Assembly: GCF_003236385.1 (NCBI RefSeq)
Contig: NZ_POUA01000002.1
Span: 1 to 60,079 of the forward strand
Direction: 5' to 3'
DNA from: Spongiactinospora gelatinilytica
GTDB taxonomy: Bacteria > Actinomycetota > Actinomycetes > Streptosporangiales > Streptosporangiaceae
DNA length: 60,079 nucleotides
Shown: positions 1 through 7,668 of the stretch, in pieces
How positions within the stretch are numbered: position 1 is the stretch's first letter
How the letters are laid out: each line of letters starts with the position of its first letter
Program-made: the position numbers and the translations under genes
The notes under the pieces: model-generated
What the model saw: the letters and a program-made list of their open reading frames with translations, nothing else
The model's database searches: none
Told to the model about the DNA's origin: nothing

Positions 1-1
1 G

Positions 2-187
2 ATCGAGACGCGGGGGCGGGCGGGCTCGTTCGTGTCGGCCGCCGGCGAGGAGGGCCTGGAGCGGGCACGCAGGGCCGCCGCCGACTACGCGGCGGTGATC
101 GCCAGTCTGGGCATCGACGCGGACGAGGCGATCCGCATCGTGCGAGCGGCTCTGACGCGCGGCATGACAGCCCCGGCCCCCTCCTGA
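2..187 (+). CDS. GntR-family (YtrA-like) transcriptional regulator, C-terminal end only
   Basis: The window opens inside this gene; 61 codons remain before the TGA at 185-187. The tail reads through AAADYAAVIASLGIDADEAI and a final VRAALTRG, which matches the short C-terminal helical segment of YtrA-type GntR repressors (about 120 residues, no large ligand domain). These usually sit at the head of ABC-exporter operons, but the next gene here is a peptidase, so its targets probably lie upstream, outside the window. The DNA-binding domain is not visible, so the family call rests on the tail alone. Confidence 0.6.
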   Translation: METRGRAGSFVSAAGEEGLERARRAAADYAAVIASLGIDADEAIRIVRAALTRGMTAPAPS

Positions 188-336
188 CCACGACCCGGGC
201 GCGGCGAACCCGGGACCAGCCGGGGTTGTGAGGAATTTCCGCTCCGAGGGACAGCGGTGGCTGTTTCTTCGTGATCGCGAGACCGCGTCGGGTCGAGCCA
301 CCTGCTGTTCTTCCAGATCCAGTCAAAGGGGCATCA

Positions 337-1959
337 GTGCGATTAAATCTGCGATCAGTTCTGGCATTGCCCATCGCGGCGGCGACAATGGCCACCGTCG
401 CGACAGGCGTGCCCACCCCGGCCCAGGTCCGGCCCGGCACACCGCCGTCGGCGGTGGCCGAAGCCGTCGGCACCGCTCCGGCCTGGGGCGAGTGTCCGCC
501 GGGCGAATCCGACCTCCCGCGCGACCCGCGCCAGCAGTGCGCGACCCTGCGGGTGCCGCTGGACCACCGCGCCCCGCGCGGCCGGAGCATCGAGATCGTG
601 ATCTCCCGGATCGGCACGGCGCGACCCGGGTCGCGCCGCGGAATCCTGCTGTCCAACCCGGGCGGCCCCGGCGGTCGCGGCCTGGACCTGCCCAGCCGGC
701 TGGTGAAGGCACTCCCGCCCGAGGTCCTGGACCGGTACGACCTGATCGGCTTCGATCCGCGCGGGGTCGGCCACAGCACCCCGGTCACCTGCGGCCTCGA
801 TCCCATGAAGCAGCTCACGCTGCAGCTCCCCTACCCGGCGCCGGACGGTGACATCGAGCGCAACATCGCGTTCGCACGGGACACCGCCGCCGCGTGCGCC
901 GAGCATTCCGGCGATCTGCTCCCGTTCATCACCACGGCCAACACGGCCAGGGACATGGACCACATCCGGGCCGTACTCGGAGAGCCGAAACTGTCCTACT
1001 TCGGTGTCTCCTACGGCACTTACCTGGGAGCCGTCTACATCTCGATGTTCCCGAAGCGCGCCGACCGGATCGTGCTGGACAGCGCGGTCGATCCGAATCT
1101 GGTGTGGCGGGACATGCTGCGCAACTGGAACAAGGCGGTCGCGGAACGTCTGCCCGACCTCCTCGCCTTCGCAGCCGAGCGGGACGCCGTCTACCGCCTC
1201 GGTGCGACCCCGGACGAGGTCAGAAGCACGTTCGACCGGCTGATCGCGGCCCTCGACCGGCAGCCCGTGCCGGTCCCGGACGGCCCTGTGCTCGACGGCA
1301 ACTACCTGCGCGAGGTCACCCGGGCGGGGCTCTACTACGACGGCTTCTTCCCCGTCATCGCCCGGATATGGCAGGAGTTCGCGGAGACCACCCCGGGTGC
1401 CGCCGTGGACACCGCCGTCCTGGCGCGACTCGACCGGCTGGGCCTCGGCGGGAGCTCCGGGACGGCGGCGGTACCGAAGGACAACGAGATCGCCGCCCGC
1501 TACGCCGTGATCTGCGACGATGTCGCCTGGCCGCGCAGCGTGGCGTTGCACGCCCGGCAGGTCGCGGCCGACCGGCGGGCGTGGCCGGTGACGGCCGGCA
1601 TGCCCGCCAACCTCTGGCCGTGCGCGGCGTGGCCCACCCGGCCGGTGGAGCCGCTGGTGCAGGTCACCGGCCATGGGCCGCGCAACGTACTGATCGTGCA
1701 GAACACCCGCGATCCCTCGACGCCCCTGGCGGGCTCGCGCGGCCTGCGCGCCACGCTCGGACGGCGGGCCGCCATGATCACGGTCGACCAGGGCGGCCAC
1801 GGCGTCGTCGGACTGGGGAGCTGCGCCGACGAGGCGATGAACTCCTTCCTCGCCACCGGCGAACTGCCCGGCCAGGACCGCTTCTGCCCGCCCCCGTCAC
1901 CGGCGGACGCGGCCCGCTCCACCGCCTCGCCGTACATACCTCCCGCCGGACCTCTGTAG
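337..1959 (+). CDS. Secreted alpha/beta-hydrolase peptidase, tripeptidyl aminopeptidase (TAP-like) family
   Basis: A 540-residue exported serine peptidase of the kind actinomycetes use to strip short peptides from secreted proteins. I start it at GTG 337 because AAGGGG (326-331) lies 5 nt upstream and the protein then opens with a signal peptide: basic VRLNLR, then a hydrophobic stretch ending near an Ala/Gly-rich cleavage site. The nucleophile elbow is GVSYG (in YFGVSYGTYLG). The C-terminal TAP-like domain carries the acid residue in QNTRDPSTPL and the histidine in QGGHGVVGLGSCAD. The length is normal for the family. A longer in-frame ATG at 271 would put the signal peptide inside the protein, so I reject it. 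The downstream gene is convergent and separated by a perfect palindrome. Confidence 0.88.
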   Translation: MRLNLRSVLALPIAAATMATVATGVPTPAQVRPGTPPSAVAEAVGTAPAWGECPPGESDLPRDPRQQCATLRVPLDHRAPRGRSIEIVISRIGTARPGSRRGILLSNPGGPGGRGLDLPSRLVKALPPEVLDRYDLIGFDPRGVGHSTPVTCGLDPMKQLTLQLPYPAPDGDIERNIAFARDTAAACAEHSGDLLPFITTANTARDMDHIRAVLGEPKLSYFGVSYGTYLGAVYISMFPKRADRIVLDSAVDPNLVWRDMLRNWNKAVAERLPDLLAFAAERDAVYRLGATPDEVRSTFDRLIAALDRQPVPVPDGPVLDGNYLREVTRAGLYYDGFFPVIARIWQEFAETTPGAAVDTAVLARLDRLGLGGSSGTAAVPKDNEIAARYAVICDDVAWPRSVALHARQVAADRRAWPVTAGMPANLWPCAAWPTRPVEPLVQVTGHGPRNVLIVQNTRDPSTPLAGSRGLRATLGRRAAMITVDQGGHGVVGLGSCADEAMNSFLATGELPGQDRFCPPPSPADAARSTASPYIPPAGPL

Positions 1960-1982
1960 GGCCGCCTGGCGGATGTGGTCAA

Positions 1983-2016
1983 GGCTCCGGTCGCGGACCG
2001 GTCCGCGACCGGAGCC
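1983..2016. terminator. Perfect 34-bp palindrome, bidirectional terminator
   Basis: GGCTCCGGTCGCGGACC (1983-1999) is followed without spacer by its exact reverse complement (2000-2016). It lies between the stop codons of two convergent genes (1959 and 2019), where a hairpin read from either strand can end transcription. There is no clear T tract, as is common in high-GC actinomycetes. Confidence 0.8.
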
Positions 2017-2018
2017 CC

Positions 2019-4433
2019 CTATGTGCGGGAATCGGCGGCCGACGCGGCCGGCCGGCCGAGCTCCGGTACGGCGTGGGCCAGTACGGCGGGCGCCGGACCC
2101 GGGTGCAGAATGCCGAGCCGCTGCGTGGCCCGGGTCATCGCCACGTACAGGTCGCCCCGGCCCCGGGGCGAGGCGGCCAGGATCCCTGCGGGGTCGGCCA
2201 CCAGCACCGAGTCGAATTCGAGGCCCTTGGCCTGGGTGACCCCGAGGACCACGACCGGGGCCGTCAGGTCGGGGTGCGGACCGGCGGCGGCGCCGGGGAC
2301 CGCGGCGGCCAGCTCGGCGGCCCTGCCGTCGGACGTGATCACCGCGAGGCGGCCGCCCTCCAGGAGGGCCGCCTCGGCGGCTGCGTACCGAGCCAGCAGC
2401 GCGGGCAGCTCGCGGGCGGGGACGGACAGCCGCCACGGCCGCACCCCCGCCTCCCGCACCGGCCTCGGCGGCGCCTGCTCGGGCCGCAGCTCGGCCAGCA
2501 GACCGGCCGTGGCGTCCATGATCTCGGCCGGGGTTCGGTAGTTGACGGAGAGCCTGGCCAGGCGCCACCGGTCGCCGAGGCGTGGACGCAGGACGCGGTC
2601 CCAGGAGGCGGTGCCCGCCGGGTCCGATGTCTGGGCCACGTCGCCGACGAGAGTCATGGACCTGCCGGGACAGCGCCGCATCAGCAACCGCCAGGCCATC
2701 TCCGACAGCTCCTGCGCCTCGTCCACGATCACGTGCCCGAAGGCCCAGGTCCGGTCGGCGGCCGCCCGCTCGGCCACCGTCGCGCCGCCGGCCTCCTCAT
2801 GGCGGTCGGCGAGGCTCCCGGCGTCCAGCAGGTCGGCCGCCGTCAGTACCTCGGCCGTCTCGTCGCCGCCGGTCCTGGCCCCGGCGTCGATGTCCAGGAC
2901 CTCCTGGGCGTACGCGACGCGCCGGGCACGCTCGCGCGCCGCCCGTACCCCGGCCGCCCGGTCGTCCGCGCCGAGCAGTTCCGCGGCCTCGTCCAGCAGC
3001 GGCACGTCGGCCGCCGTCCAGCCGCCGGGTCGGCGGACGAGGGCCGCGCGCTCGGCCGCGCTCAGCCCGGGAGCCAGGCCGGCGAGCCGGTCCGGGTCGG
3101 CGAACAACTCGTCCAGCAGCCGCTGCGGTGTGAGCACGGGCCACAGCGCGTCGAGCGCCGCCCGCACACCGGGGTCTGCGGCCAGCGACCGCCGCAGCTC
3201 GCGGACGTCCTCCGCACCGACGATCTCTTCCGGCTCCCGCTGCCCCGCGCCGCCCAGTTCGGCCAGGTCCTCGCGTACCGCGCGGTCGATGTCGGCCTCG
3301 GCCAGGATGTCGGCCACCTCGGCTTCGAGACGGTCGGCGAGCCGATTCGTCTCCTCGGCGAGGCGGTGCGCGAGGTGGCCGATGATCGCGTCGGCGAAGA
3401 GCGCCCGCGCCCGGTTGTGCGGCAGGCTGGAGGCGCGTGCCAGGGCCGCGGCCCGCTCGCGGGCGTCGTCGTCAAGGCGCAGCACCTCGGTGCCGAACGC
3501 GATGGAGACGCCCTGCCCGGGCGGCGCCTGCCGCGCCCGTACGGCGGCGGCCAGCACCTCGGCCATCACCGCCCGGCCCTTGATCTCGGCCGCCGCGGCC
3601 GGCTCCACCCGGTCGGCGACGACACCGGGGAACAGGTCCGCGACGGTCGCCGACACCACGCCCGTCTCGCCCAGGCCGGGCAGCACCTGCCCGATGTAGG
3701 TGAGGAACGTGCTGTTCGGGCCGACGACCAGCACGCCCCGCGCCGCGAGCCGGGGGCGGGTGTAGAGCAGGTACGCGGCCCGGTGCAGCGCGACGACGGT
3801 CTTTCCGGTACCGGGCCCGCCCTGGACGACCAGCACCCCCTGGTGGTCCGACCTGATGATCGCGTCCTGCTCGGCTCGCAGAGTCGCCACGATGTCACGC
3901 ATCCGTCCGGTCCGCCCGGCGGTCAGCGCGGCCAGCAGGACGGCCTCCCCGGCCAGGCCGTCCCCGGACGGGGCGGCCGCCGAGTCGAGGATCTCGTCGT
4001 CCACGCGGACCACACGCCGTCCACGGGTCACGATGTGCCGCCGCCTGCGCACACCCTGCGGGGCGGCGGCCGTGGCCACATAGAACGGCCGGGCCGCGGG
4101 TGCCCGCCAGTCCACCAGCAGCGGGTCGCCCTCGCCGTCCGGGGCCGGCAGGCCGATCCTGCCGACGTACAGCCGGGAGCCGCCGGCGAGGTCCATGCGG
4201 CCGAAGCAGAGCCCGTTCTCGGCCGCCTCCAGCCGCGCGAGCCGCGCCGAGTACCGGGCGAACGCCGCATCCCTTTCTGCCCGGGCCTGCGCGGTACCGC
4301 CGCGATCCCGTGCCGCCTCGGCCCGCCTGTCCGCCGCCTCCGCGCGGAGCACGTCGAGCCGCTGGTAGAGCACCGCCACGTACGCCTGCTCCTGCTCGGC
4401 TGGGCTCCCGGCCCGTGGTTCCCGCACTGTCAC
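2019..4433 (-). CDS. helD: HelD/HelR-family RNA-polymerase-associated ATPase (UvrD-like superfamily 1)
   Basis: An 804-residue superfamily 1 ATPase. HelD proteins bind RNA polymerase rather than unwinding DNA: they push arms into the active-site and secondary channels and release stalled enzyme, and some actinobacterial members protect against rifampicin. Visible parts: an N-terminal coiled-coil arm (QAYVAVLYQRLDVLRAEAAD), the family-typical FGRMDL and GRIGL segments with LLVDWRAPAARPFY, Walker A GGPGTGKT, motif II IVDEAQELSEMAW, motif III TLVGDVAQ and motif VI YVAMTRATQRLGIL. The start at GTG 4433 has AGAGGG 6 nt upstream; a more distal ATG at 4517 has no such support. A 6-bp-arm palindrome lies 59-75 nt upstream. 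Whether it confers rifampicin tolerance cannot be read from the sequence. Confidence 0.88.
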   Translation of the reverse strand: MTVREPRAGSPAEQEQAYVAVLYQRLDVLRAEAADRRAEAARDRGGTAQARAERDAAFARYSARLARLEAAENGLCFGRMDLAGGSRLYVGRIGLPAPDGEGDPLLVDWRAPAARPFYVATAAAPQGVRRRRHIVTRGRRVVRVDDEILDSAAAPSGDGLAGEAVLLAALTAGRTGRMRDIVATLRAEQDAIIRSDHQGVLVVQGGPGTGKTVVALHRAAYLLYTRPRLAARGVLVVGPNSTFLTYIGQVLPGLGETGVVSATVADLFPGVVADRVEPAAAAEIKGRAVMAEVLAAAVRARQAPPGQGVSIAFGTEVLRLDDDARERAAALARASSLPHNRARALFADAIIGHLAHRLAEETNRLADRLEAEVADILAEADIDRAVREDLAELGGAGQREPEEIVGAEDVRELRRSLAADPGVRAALDALWPVLTPQRLLDELFADPDRLAGLAPGLSAAERAALVRRPGGWTAADVPLLDEAAELLGADDRAAGVRAARERARRVAYAQEVLDIDAGARTGGDETAEVLTAADLLDAGSLADRHEEAGGATVAERAAADRTWAFGHVIVDEAQELSEMAWRLLMRRCPGRSMTLVGDVAQTSDPAGTASWDRVLRPRLGDRWRLARLSVNYRTPAEIMDATAGLLAELRPEQAPPRPVREAGVRPWRLSVPARELPALLARYAAAEAALLEGGRLAVITSDGRAAELAAAVPGAAAGPHPDLTAPVVVLGVTQAKGLEFDSVLVADPAGILAASPRGRGDLYVAMTRATQRLGILHPGPAPAVLAHAVPELGRPAASAADSRT

Positions 4434-4491
4434 CCGCCACCCTCTCTTCCACCGACTGCGAGGCCAGTCAAGAGTGCGGCGAACATCATGG

Positions 4492-4508
4492 GAACAACAG
4501 TCTTGTTC
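4492..4508. promoter_or_regulatory. Inverted repeat upstream of helD, candidate operator
   Basis: GAACAA-CAGTC-TTGTTC is a perfect 6-bp inverted repeat with a 5-nt centre, 59 nt upstream of the helD GTG. It lies in the only non-coding gap between helD and the upstream TetR gene (both on the minus strand), so it could be the binding site of that TetR protein or of another regulator. Confidence 0.45.
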
Positions 4509-4608
4509 TTGCGGCACGCGTCAGCCGCCCGGTATCCGCGCAGGTCGAACGGGTGCGGAAAACCCGCCACGAAGCCCGCCTGTCCCGGGACGAGCGCTCA
4601 CGGTGGGG

Positions 4609-5235
4609 CTACCGGGGTGTGCCGGACATTCCGTGGAGGAGCAGGGTGGTGAGGGTGTCGATGGCCTGGTCGTCGGTCAGGCGGGTGCCGGGCGGGTCGC
4701 CGCCGGCCGCCTGCCAGATGTAGCAGAAGAACTCCACCGCGGACAGCGCCGCCGAGGCCATGACGCCCGGGTCGACATCGCCGGCGGAGTGGCGTTCGAG
4801 GATGGTGGTGAACTCGCGCAGCTCGTCGAACTCGACGTCGCGCAACTTCCGCCAGCGCGCGAAGAACGCCTGGTCGGCCATCGACGCCTGGAAGATCGCC
4901 ACCATCTCGGGCAGGTGCTCGCGATAGGAGTGCCAGTACTGGGCCACGTGCGCGCGCAGATGGTCATAGGACAGCTCGGCGGCGCGCCCGGCGTTGCATT
5001 GCTGCCGGGCCTCCAGGTCTTCCAGGAAGTCTGCGGCCAGCGCCTCCAGCAGGGCTTCCTTGTTCGGGAAGTACGTGTAGAACGAGCCCGCTGAGCGGCC
5101 CGCCTCGGTCGTGATGTCGGTGATCTTCGTGTTGAAGTAGCCCTTGGCGGCGAAGACGCGGCGGGCGGCGGACTTGAGCGCGGCCTCGGTGGCGAGGGAG
5201 CGGGACCGCCGGTGAGGTCGATTGATCATCTCCAT
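4609..5235 (-). CDS. TetR-family transcriptional regulator
   Basis: A 208-residue repressor. The N-terminal HTH is canonical: AARRVFAAKGYFNTKITDIT followed by AGRSAGSFYTYFPNKEAL, the recognition-helix signature. The C-terminal all-helical ligand domain is family-specific and gives no hint of the effector. ATG 5235 and a second ATG at 5229 are both possible; neither has a convincing ribosome site, because the start abuts the remnant of a different gene (5235-5430). The original promoter may therefore have been replaced. helD lies downstream on the same strand after a 175-bp gap, so it is a possible target. Confidence 0.88.
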   Translation of the reverse strand: MEMINRPHRRSRSLATEAALKSAARRVFAAKGYFNTKITDITTEAGRSAGSFYTYFPNKEALLEALAADFLEDLEARQQCNAGRAAELSYDHLRAHVAQYWHSYREHLPEMVAIFQASMADQAFFARWRKLRDVEFDELREFTTILERHSAGDVDPGVMASAALSAVEFFCYIWQAAGGDPPGTRLTDDQAIDTLTTLLLHGMSGTPR

Positions 5236-5430
5236 AGTAGGTGTTGACGAACACCAGGAACGGCAGGCACAGCAGGCAGACCAGCGCGAGCAGCGGATCC
5301 AGCCGCACGATGGCGGCGACCATCAGCACGAATCCGGCGACCCCGGTGACCAGGGACGGGAAACCCATCAGCCAGGTGCGCACCAGGTCCACGTCCCGGG
5401 TGCCGCGCATGCTGAGGTCGCCCTCCCCGA
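5235..5430 (-). pseudogene. Remnant of an ABC exporter transmembrane domain
   Basis: Read on the minus strand, this stretch encodes DLSMRGTRDVDLVRTWLM, then a hydrophobic run and RLDPLLALVCLLCLPFLVF. This is the pattern of the second to fourth membrane helices of a fused permease-ATPase exporter. It has no start and no ATPase; it ends exactly where the TetR start codon begins and abuts an oppositely oriented fragment at about 5430. This looks like the scar of a deletion that removed most of a transport locus. Confidence 0.72.
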
Positions 5431-5650
5431 ACCCGACGTCCTCAACGACTGCACGGTGGTGCGCTACGTCGGCCAGTTCGAGGGCACGGCCACGCCGCCC
5501 ACCCAAGAACTGCTGAAGAACGAACTGTGGAAGGACGTACCCGCGGTGAAGGCGGGTCGCGCCTTCCCGGTGAAGCACTACATCATCGCCTCCTACACCT
5601 TCGCGCTCGGCGCGGTGGACGAGATCGAGGCCGCACTCAAGAAACTGTGA
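5430..5650 (+). pseudogene. C-terminal remnant of an iron-siderophore-type substrate-binding protein
   Basis: The last ~60 codons read ELLKNELWKDVPAVKAGRAF, then PVKHYIIASYTFALGAVDEI and a terminal EAALKKL. This is the C-terminal lobe of FecB/FepB-type binding proteins, in which LWKxxPAVKAGRxxxV is the recurrent signature. No start codon or lipobox precedes it; the coding sequence begins at the junction with the ABC-exporter remnant. Exporter and binding-protein genes commonly lie side by side in siderophore loci, so both pieces may come from one lost cluster (inference). Confidence 0.72.
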
Positions 5651-5791
5651 ACGGCCCCCGCCATCCCCTCGGCGGCGAACCGCAGGCAGGCGTGGTCATG
5701 ACGGCGACGATCAGCGTTCAGGTGCTGACGGCCGGCGAACTCCTGACCGCGGTGGCCGGGGGCTCCGGGCCCCTTGGTTAGGCTTGCGGGC

Positions 5792-6589
5792 ATGCCGGAC
5801 ACGCAGTACGAAGATCTGCTCCGCCACGTGCTCGACACGGGCGCCCGTAAGGAGGACCGCACCGGTACGGGGACGCGGTCGATCTTCGGCCACCAGTTGC
5901 GCTACCGGCTGTCCGACGGCTTTCCGCTGATCACGACGAAGAGGGTCCACTTCCGCTCGATCGCCTATGAGCTGTTGTGGTTCCTACGCGGCGACGCGAA
6001 CGTCACGTGGCTCCGGGACAATGGCGTCACGATCTGGGACGAGTGGGCGGCGCCGGACGGTGATCTCGGTCCGATCTATGGCGTGCAGTGGCGGTCGTGG
6101 CCGACCCCGGACGGCGGGCATGTCGACCAGATCAGCGAGGTGCTGCGCACGCTGCGCGAGAATCCCGACTCTCGGCGGATCATCGTGTCCGCGTGGAACG
6201 TCGCCGACATCCCGCGGATGGCGCTGCCGCCCTGCCACGCGTTCTTCCAGTTCTACGTCGCCGAGGGCAAGCTGTCCTGCCAGCTCTACCAGCGAAGCGC
6301 GGACCTGTTCCTCGGCGTGCCGTTCAATATCGCGAGCTACGCCCTGCTGACGCACATGATCGCCGAGCAGGTAGGTCTTGACGTCGGTGACTTCGTCTGG
6401 ACCGGGGGCGACTGTCACATCTACGACAACCACGAGGAGCAGGTCCGCACGCAGCTCGCGCGCGAGGCGCGGCCGTTCCCCAGGCTGGGCCTGAAGCCGG
6501 CGGACAGCCTGTTCGACTACACCTACGAGCACATCGCCCTCGACGGCTATCACCCGCACCCTGCCATCAGGGCACAGGTGGCGGTGTGA
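5792..6589 (+). CDS. thyA: Thymidylate synthase
   Basis: A 265-residue ThyA that methylates dUMP to dTMP using methylene-tetrahydrofolate, producing dihydrofolate for the next gene to reduce. Visible signatures: [31 protein letters not shown], the WGxxW-type [11 protein letters not shown], the catalytic cysteine in [13 protein letters not shown], the dUMP-binding [20 protein letters not shown] and the C-terminal GYHPHPAI. I start at ATG 5792. There is no ribosome site, but a -10 hexamer TAGGCT (5779-5784) stands 7 nt before the ATG, the spacing expected for a leaderless transcript. It overlaps folA by 4 nt (GTGA). Confidence 0.97.
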   Translation: MPDTQYEDLLRHVLDTGARKEDRTGTGTRSIFGHQLRYRLSDGFPLITTKRVHFRSIAYELLWFLRGDANVTWLRDNGVTIWDEWAAPDGDLGPIYGVQWRSWPTPDGGHVDQISEVLRTLRENPDSRRIIVSAWNVADIPRMALPPCHAFFQFYVAEGKLSCQLYQRSADLFLGVPFNIASYALLTHMIAEQVGLDVGDFVWTGGDCHIYDNHEEQVRTQLAREARPFPRLGLKPADSLFDYTYEHIALDGYHPHPAIRAQVAV

Positions 6590-7044
6590 TCGGGCTGGTC
6601 TGGGCGCAGTCGGCGAACGGCGTCATCGGCCGCGACGGCATGCTGCCGTGGCACCTGCCGGAGGACATGAAGCACTTCCGCTCGCTGACCACGGGCACGA
6701 CCGTGCTCATGGGCCGCCGCACGTGGGAGTCGCTGCCGCCGCGGTTCCGGCCGCTGCCGGGCAGGCGAAATCTTGTGCTGTCGCGCACGCCGCAGGAGGG
6801 CGTGGAGACGTTTTCCGACCTGAAGCAGGCGCTCGCCGCGGCGTCCGAGGACGTGTGGGTGATCGGTGGCGCGGCCGTGTATCGGGCGACACTGCCCATC
6901 GCGGACCGAATCGTCGTCACCGAGATCCGGGAGTCCTTCGAAGGTGACACGCACGCACCCGAGGTGAGACGCTCACCGGACTCCGTCGGGGCGTGGCAGG
7001 AATCTTCGACCGGGCTGCACTACCGGTTCCTGACCTGGGACTGA
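6586..7044 (+). CDS. folA: Dihydrofolate reductase
   Basis: A 152-residue DHFR that regenerates tetrahydrofolate from the dihydrofolate made by ThyA; the GTG start at 6586 overlaps the thyA stop, so the pair is translationally coupled. Seen in the protein: N-terminal [20 protein letters not shown], then [14 protein letters not shown] (substrate-binding acidic residue), [20 protein letters not shown] (NADPH 2'-phosphate contact region) and [15 protein letters not shown] with the GG cofactor motif. Length and motif order are normal. Remnants of unrelated genes follow directly, so this pair is an intact core island between two degraded stretches. Confidence 0.97.
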   Translation: MIGLVWAQSANGVIGRDGMLPWHLPEDMKHFRSLTTGTTVLMGRRTWESLPPRFRPLPGRRNLVLSRTPQEGVETFSDLKQALAAASEDVWVIGGAAVYRATLPIADRIVVTEIRESFEGDTHAPEVRRSPDSVGAWQESSTGLHYRFLTWD

Positions 7045-7063
7045 GGCCGGCCCGCCGCAGCGG

Positions 7064-7350
7064 TCGCGGCCGGCCCCGCCGAGCCGGGCCTGGCGGTGGA
7101 CCTCGCGCCCTACGGGATCCAGGTGAACGCGGTGTCGCCGGGGTCGATCAACGTGGCGCCCCCGGCGCGGTCAGCGCGGAGGAGCTCGCCGAGCGCGGCA
7201 AGACGGTGCCGCTGGGCCGCGTGGGGATACCGGACGACCTCGCCTCCACCTACGCCTTCCTCGCCTCCGACGAGGCCGCCTACATCACCGGCGTGGTCGT
7301 GCCCGTCGATGGAGAAATGATCATCCAGCAGAGGTCGCCACAGGTGGACA
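7064..7350 (+). pseudogene. Remnant of a short-chain dehydrogenase/reductase, frameshifted
   Basis: The C-terminal half of an SDR is present in two frames. First comes GLAVDLAPYGIQVNAVSPGSI (the conserved region after the catalytic Tyr-Lys). After a shift near 7160 come AEELAERGKTVPLGRVGIPD and FLASDEAAYITGVVVPVDG, ending in MIIQQRSPQVD. The Rossmann glycine motif and the YxxxK dyad are missing, so it cannot be active. The IQQRSPQVD ending resembles SDRs of mycofactocin-linked type (tentative). Confidence 0.75.
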
Positions 7351-7497
7351 TCTGCGGCCTGGACCGGTACCCGGCTGTCCGGATCGCGCTGAAAGCCGCT
7401 CGTTCGAGGACGGGCCGGCCGGCTCATTCCGGCCGACCCGCCTGCACCCGGCCGAGGTCGCGCCCGTCTGCGGGGCGAGACCGGCCTGATCACATCG

Positions 7498-7658
7498 CCC
7501 GCCACACCCTGGACTGCTTTGAGGTGCTGCTGGCCGAAAGCGCGCACCGGCCGCGCATGATGTCCATCGGCCTGCATCCGCGCATCATCGGCAGGCCCGC
7601 CCGGATCGCCGGTCGCGACCGTATCGCGGGCTTCTGGCTGCGCACGTTCCCCGCCTGA
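7498..7658 (+). pseudogene. C-terminal remnant of a polysaccharide-deacetylase (PuuE/allantoinase-like) protein
   Basis: About 50 codons ending at the stop at 7656-7658 contain RPRMMSIGLHPRIIGRPARI. This is the C-terminal motif of NodB-like deacetylases of the PuuE group, in which SIGLHxRxxGRPxR carries a metal-site histidine. Nothing upstream resembles the rest of the enzyme; the piece follows the SDR remnant within one run of sequence. Its own ending diverges from the family after GRPARI, so it may be damaged at both ends. Confidence 0.6.
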
Positions 7659-7668
7659 GCGCGCCCTG

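Noticed and set aside
4434-4608. A rifamycin-associated element upstream of helD
   Set aside because: I looked for a GC-rich palindrome of that kind and saw only the AT-rich GAACAA/TTGTTC repeat.
894-4652. A 1252-codon plus-strand open frame
   Set aside because: It is the complement of the well-supported helD gene and of the peptidase in another frame; its composition is Arg/Gly/Pro-rich and it shows no motifs. GC-rich DNA makes such shadows.
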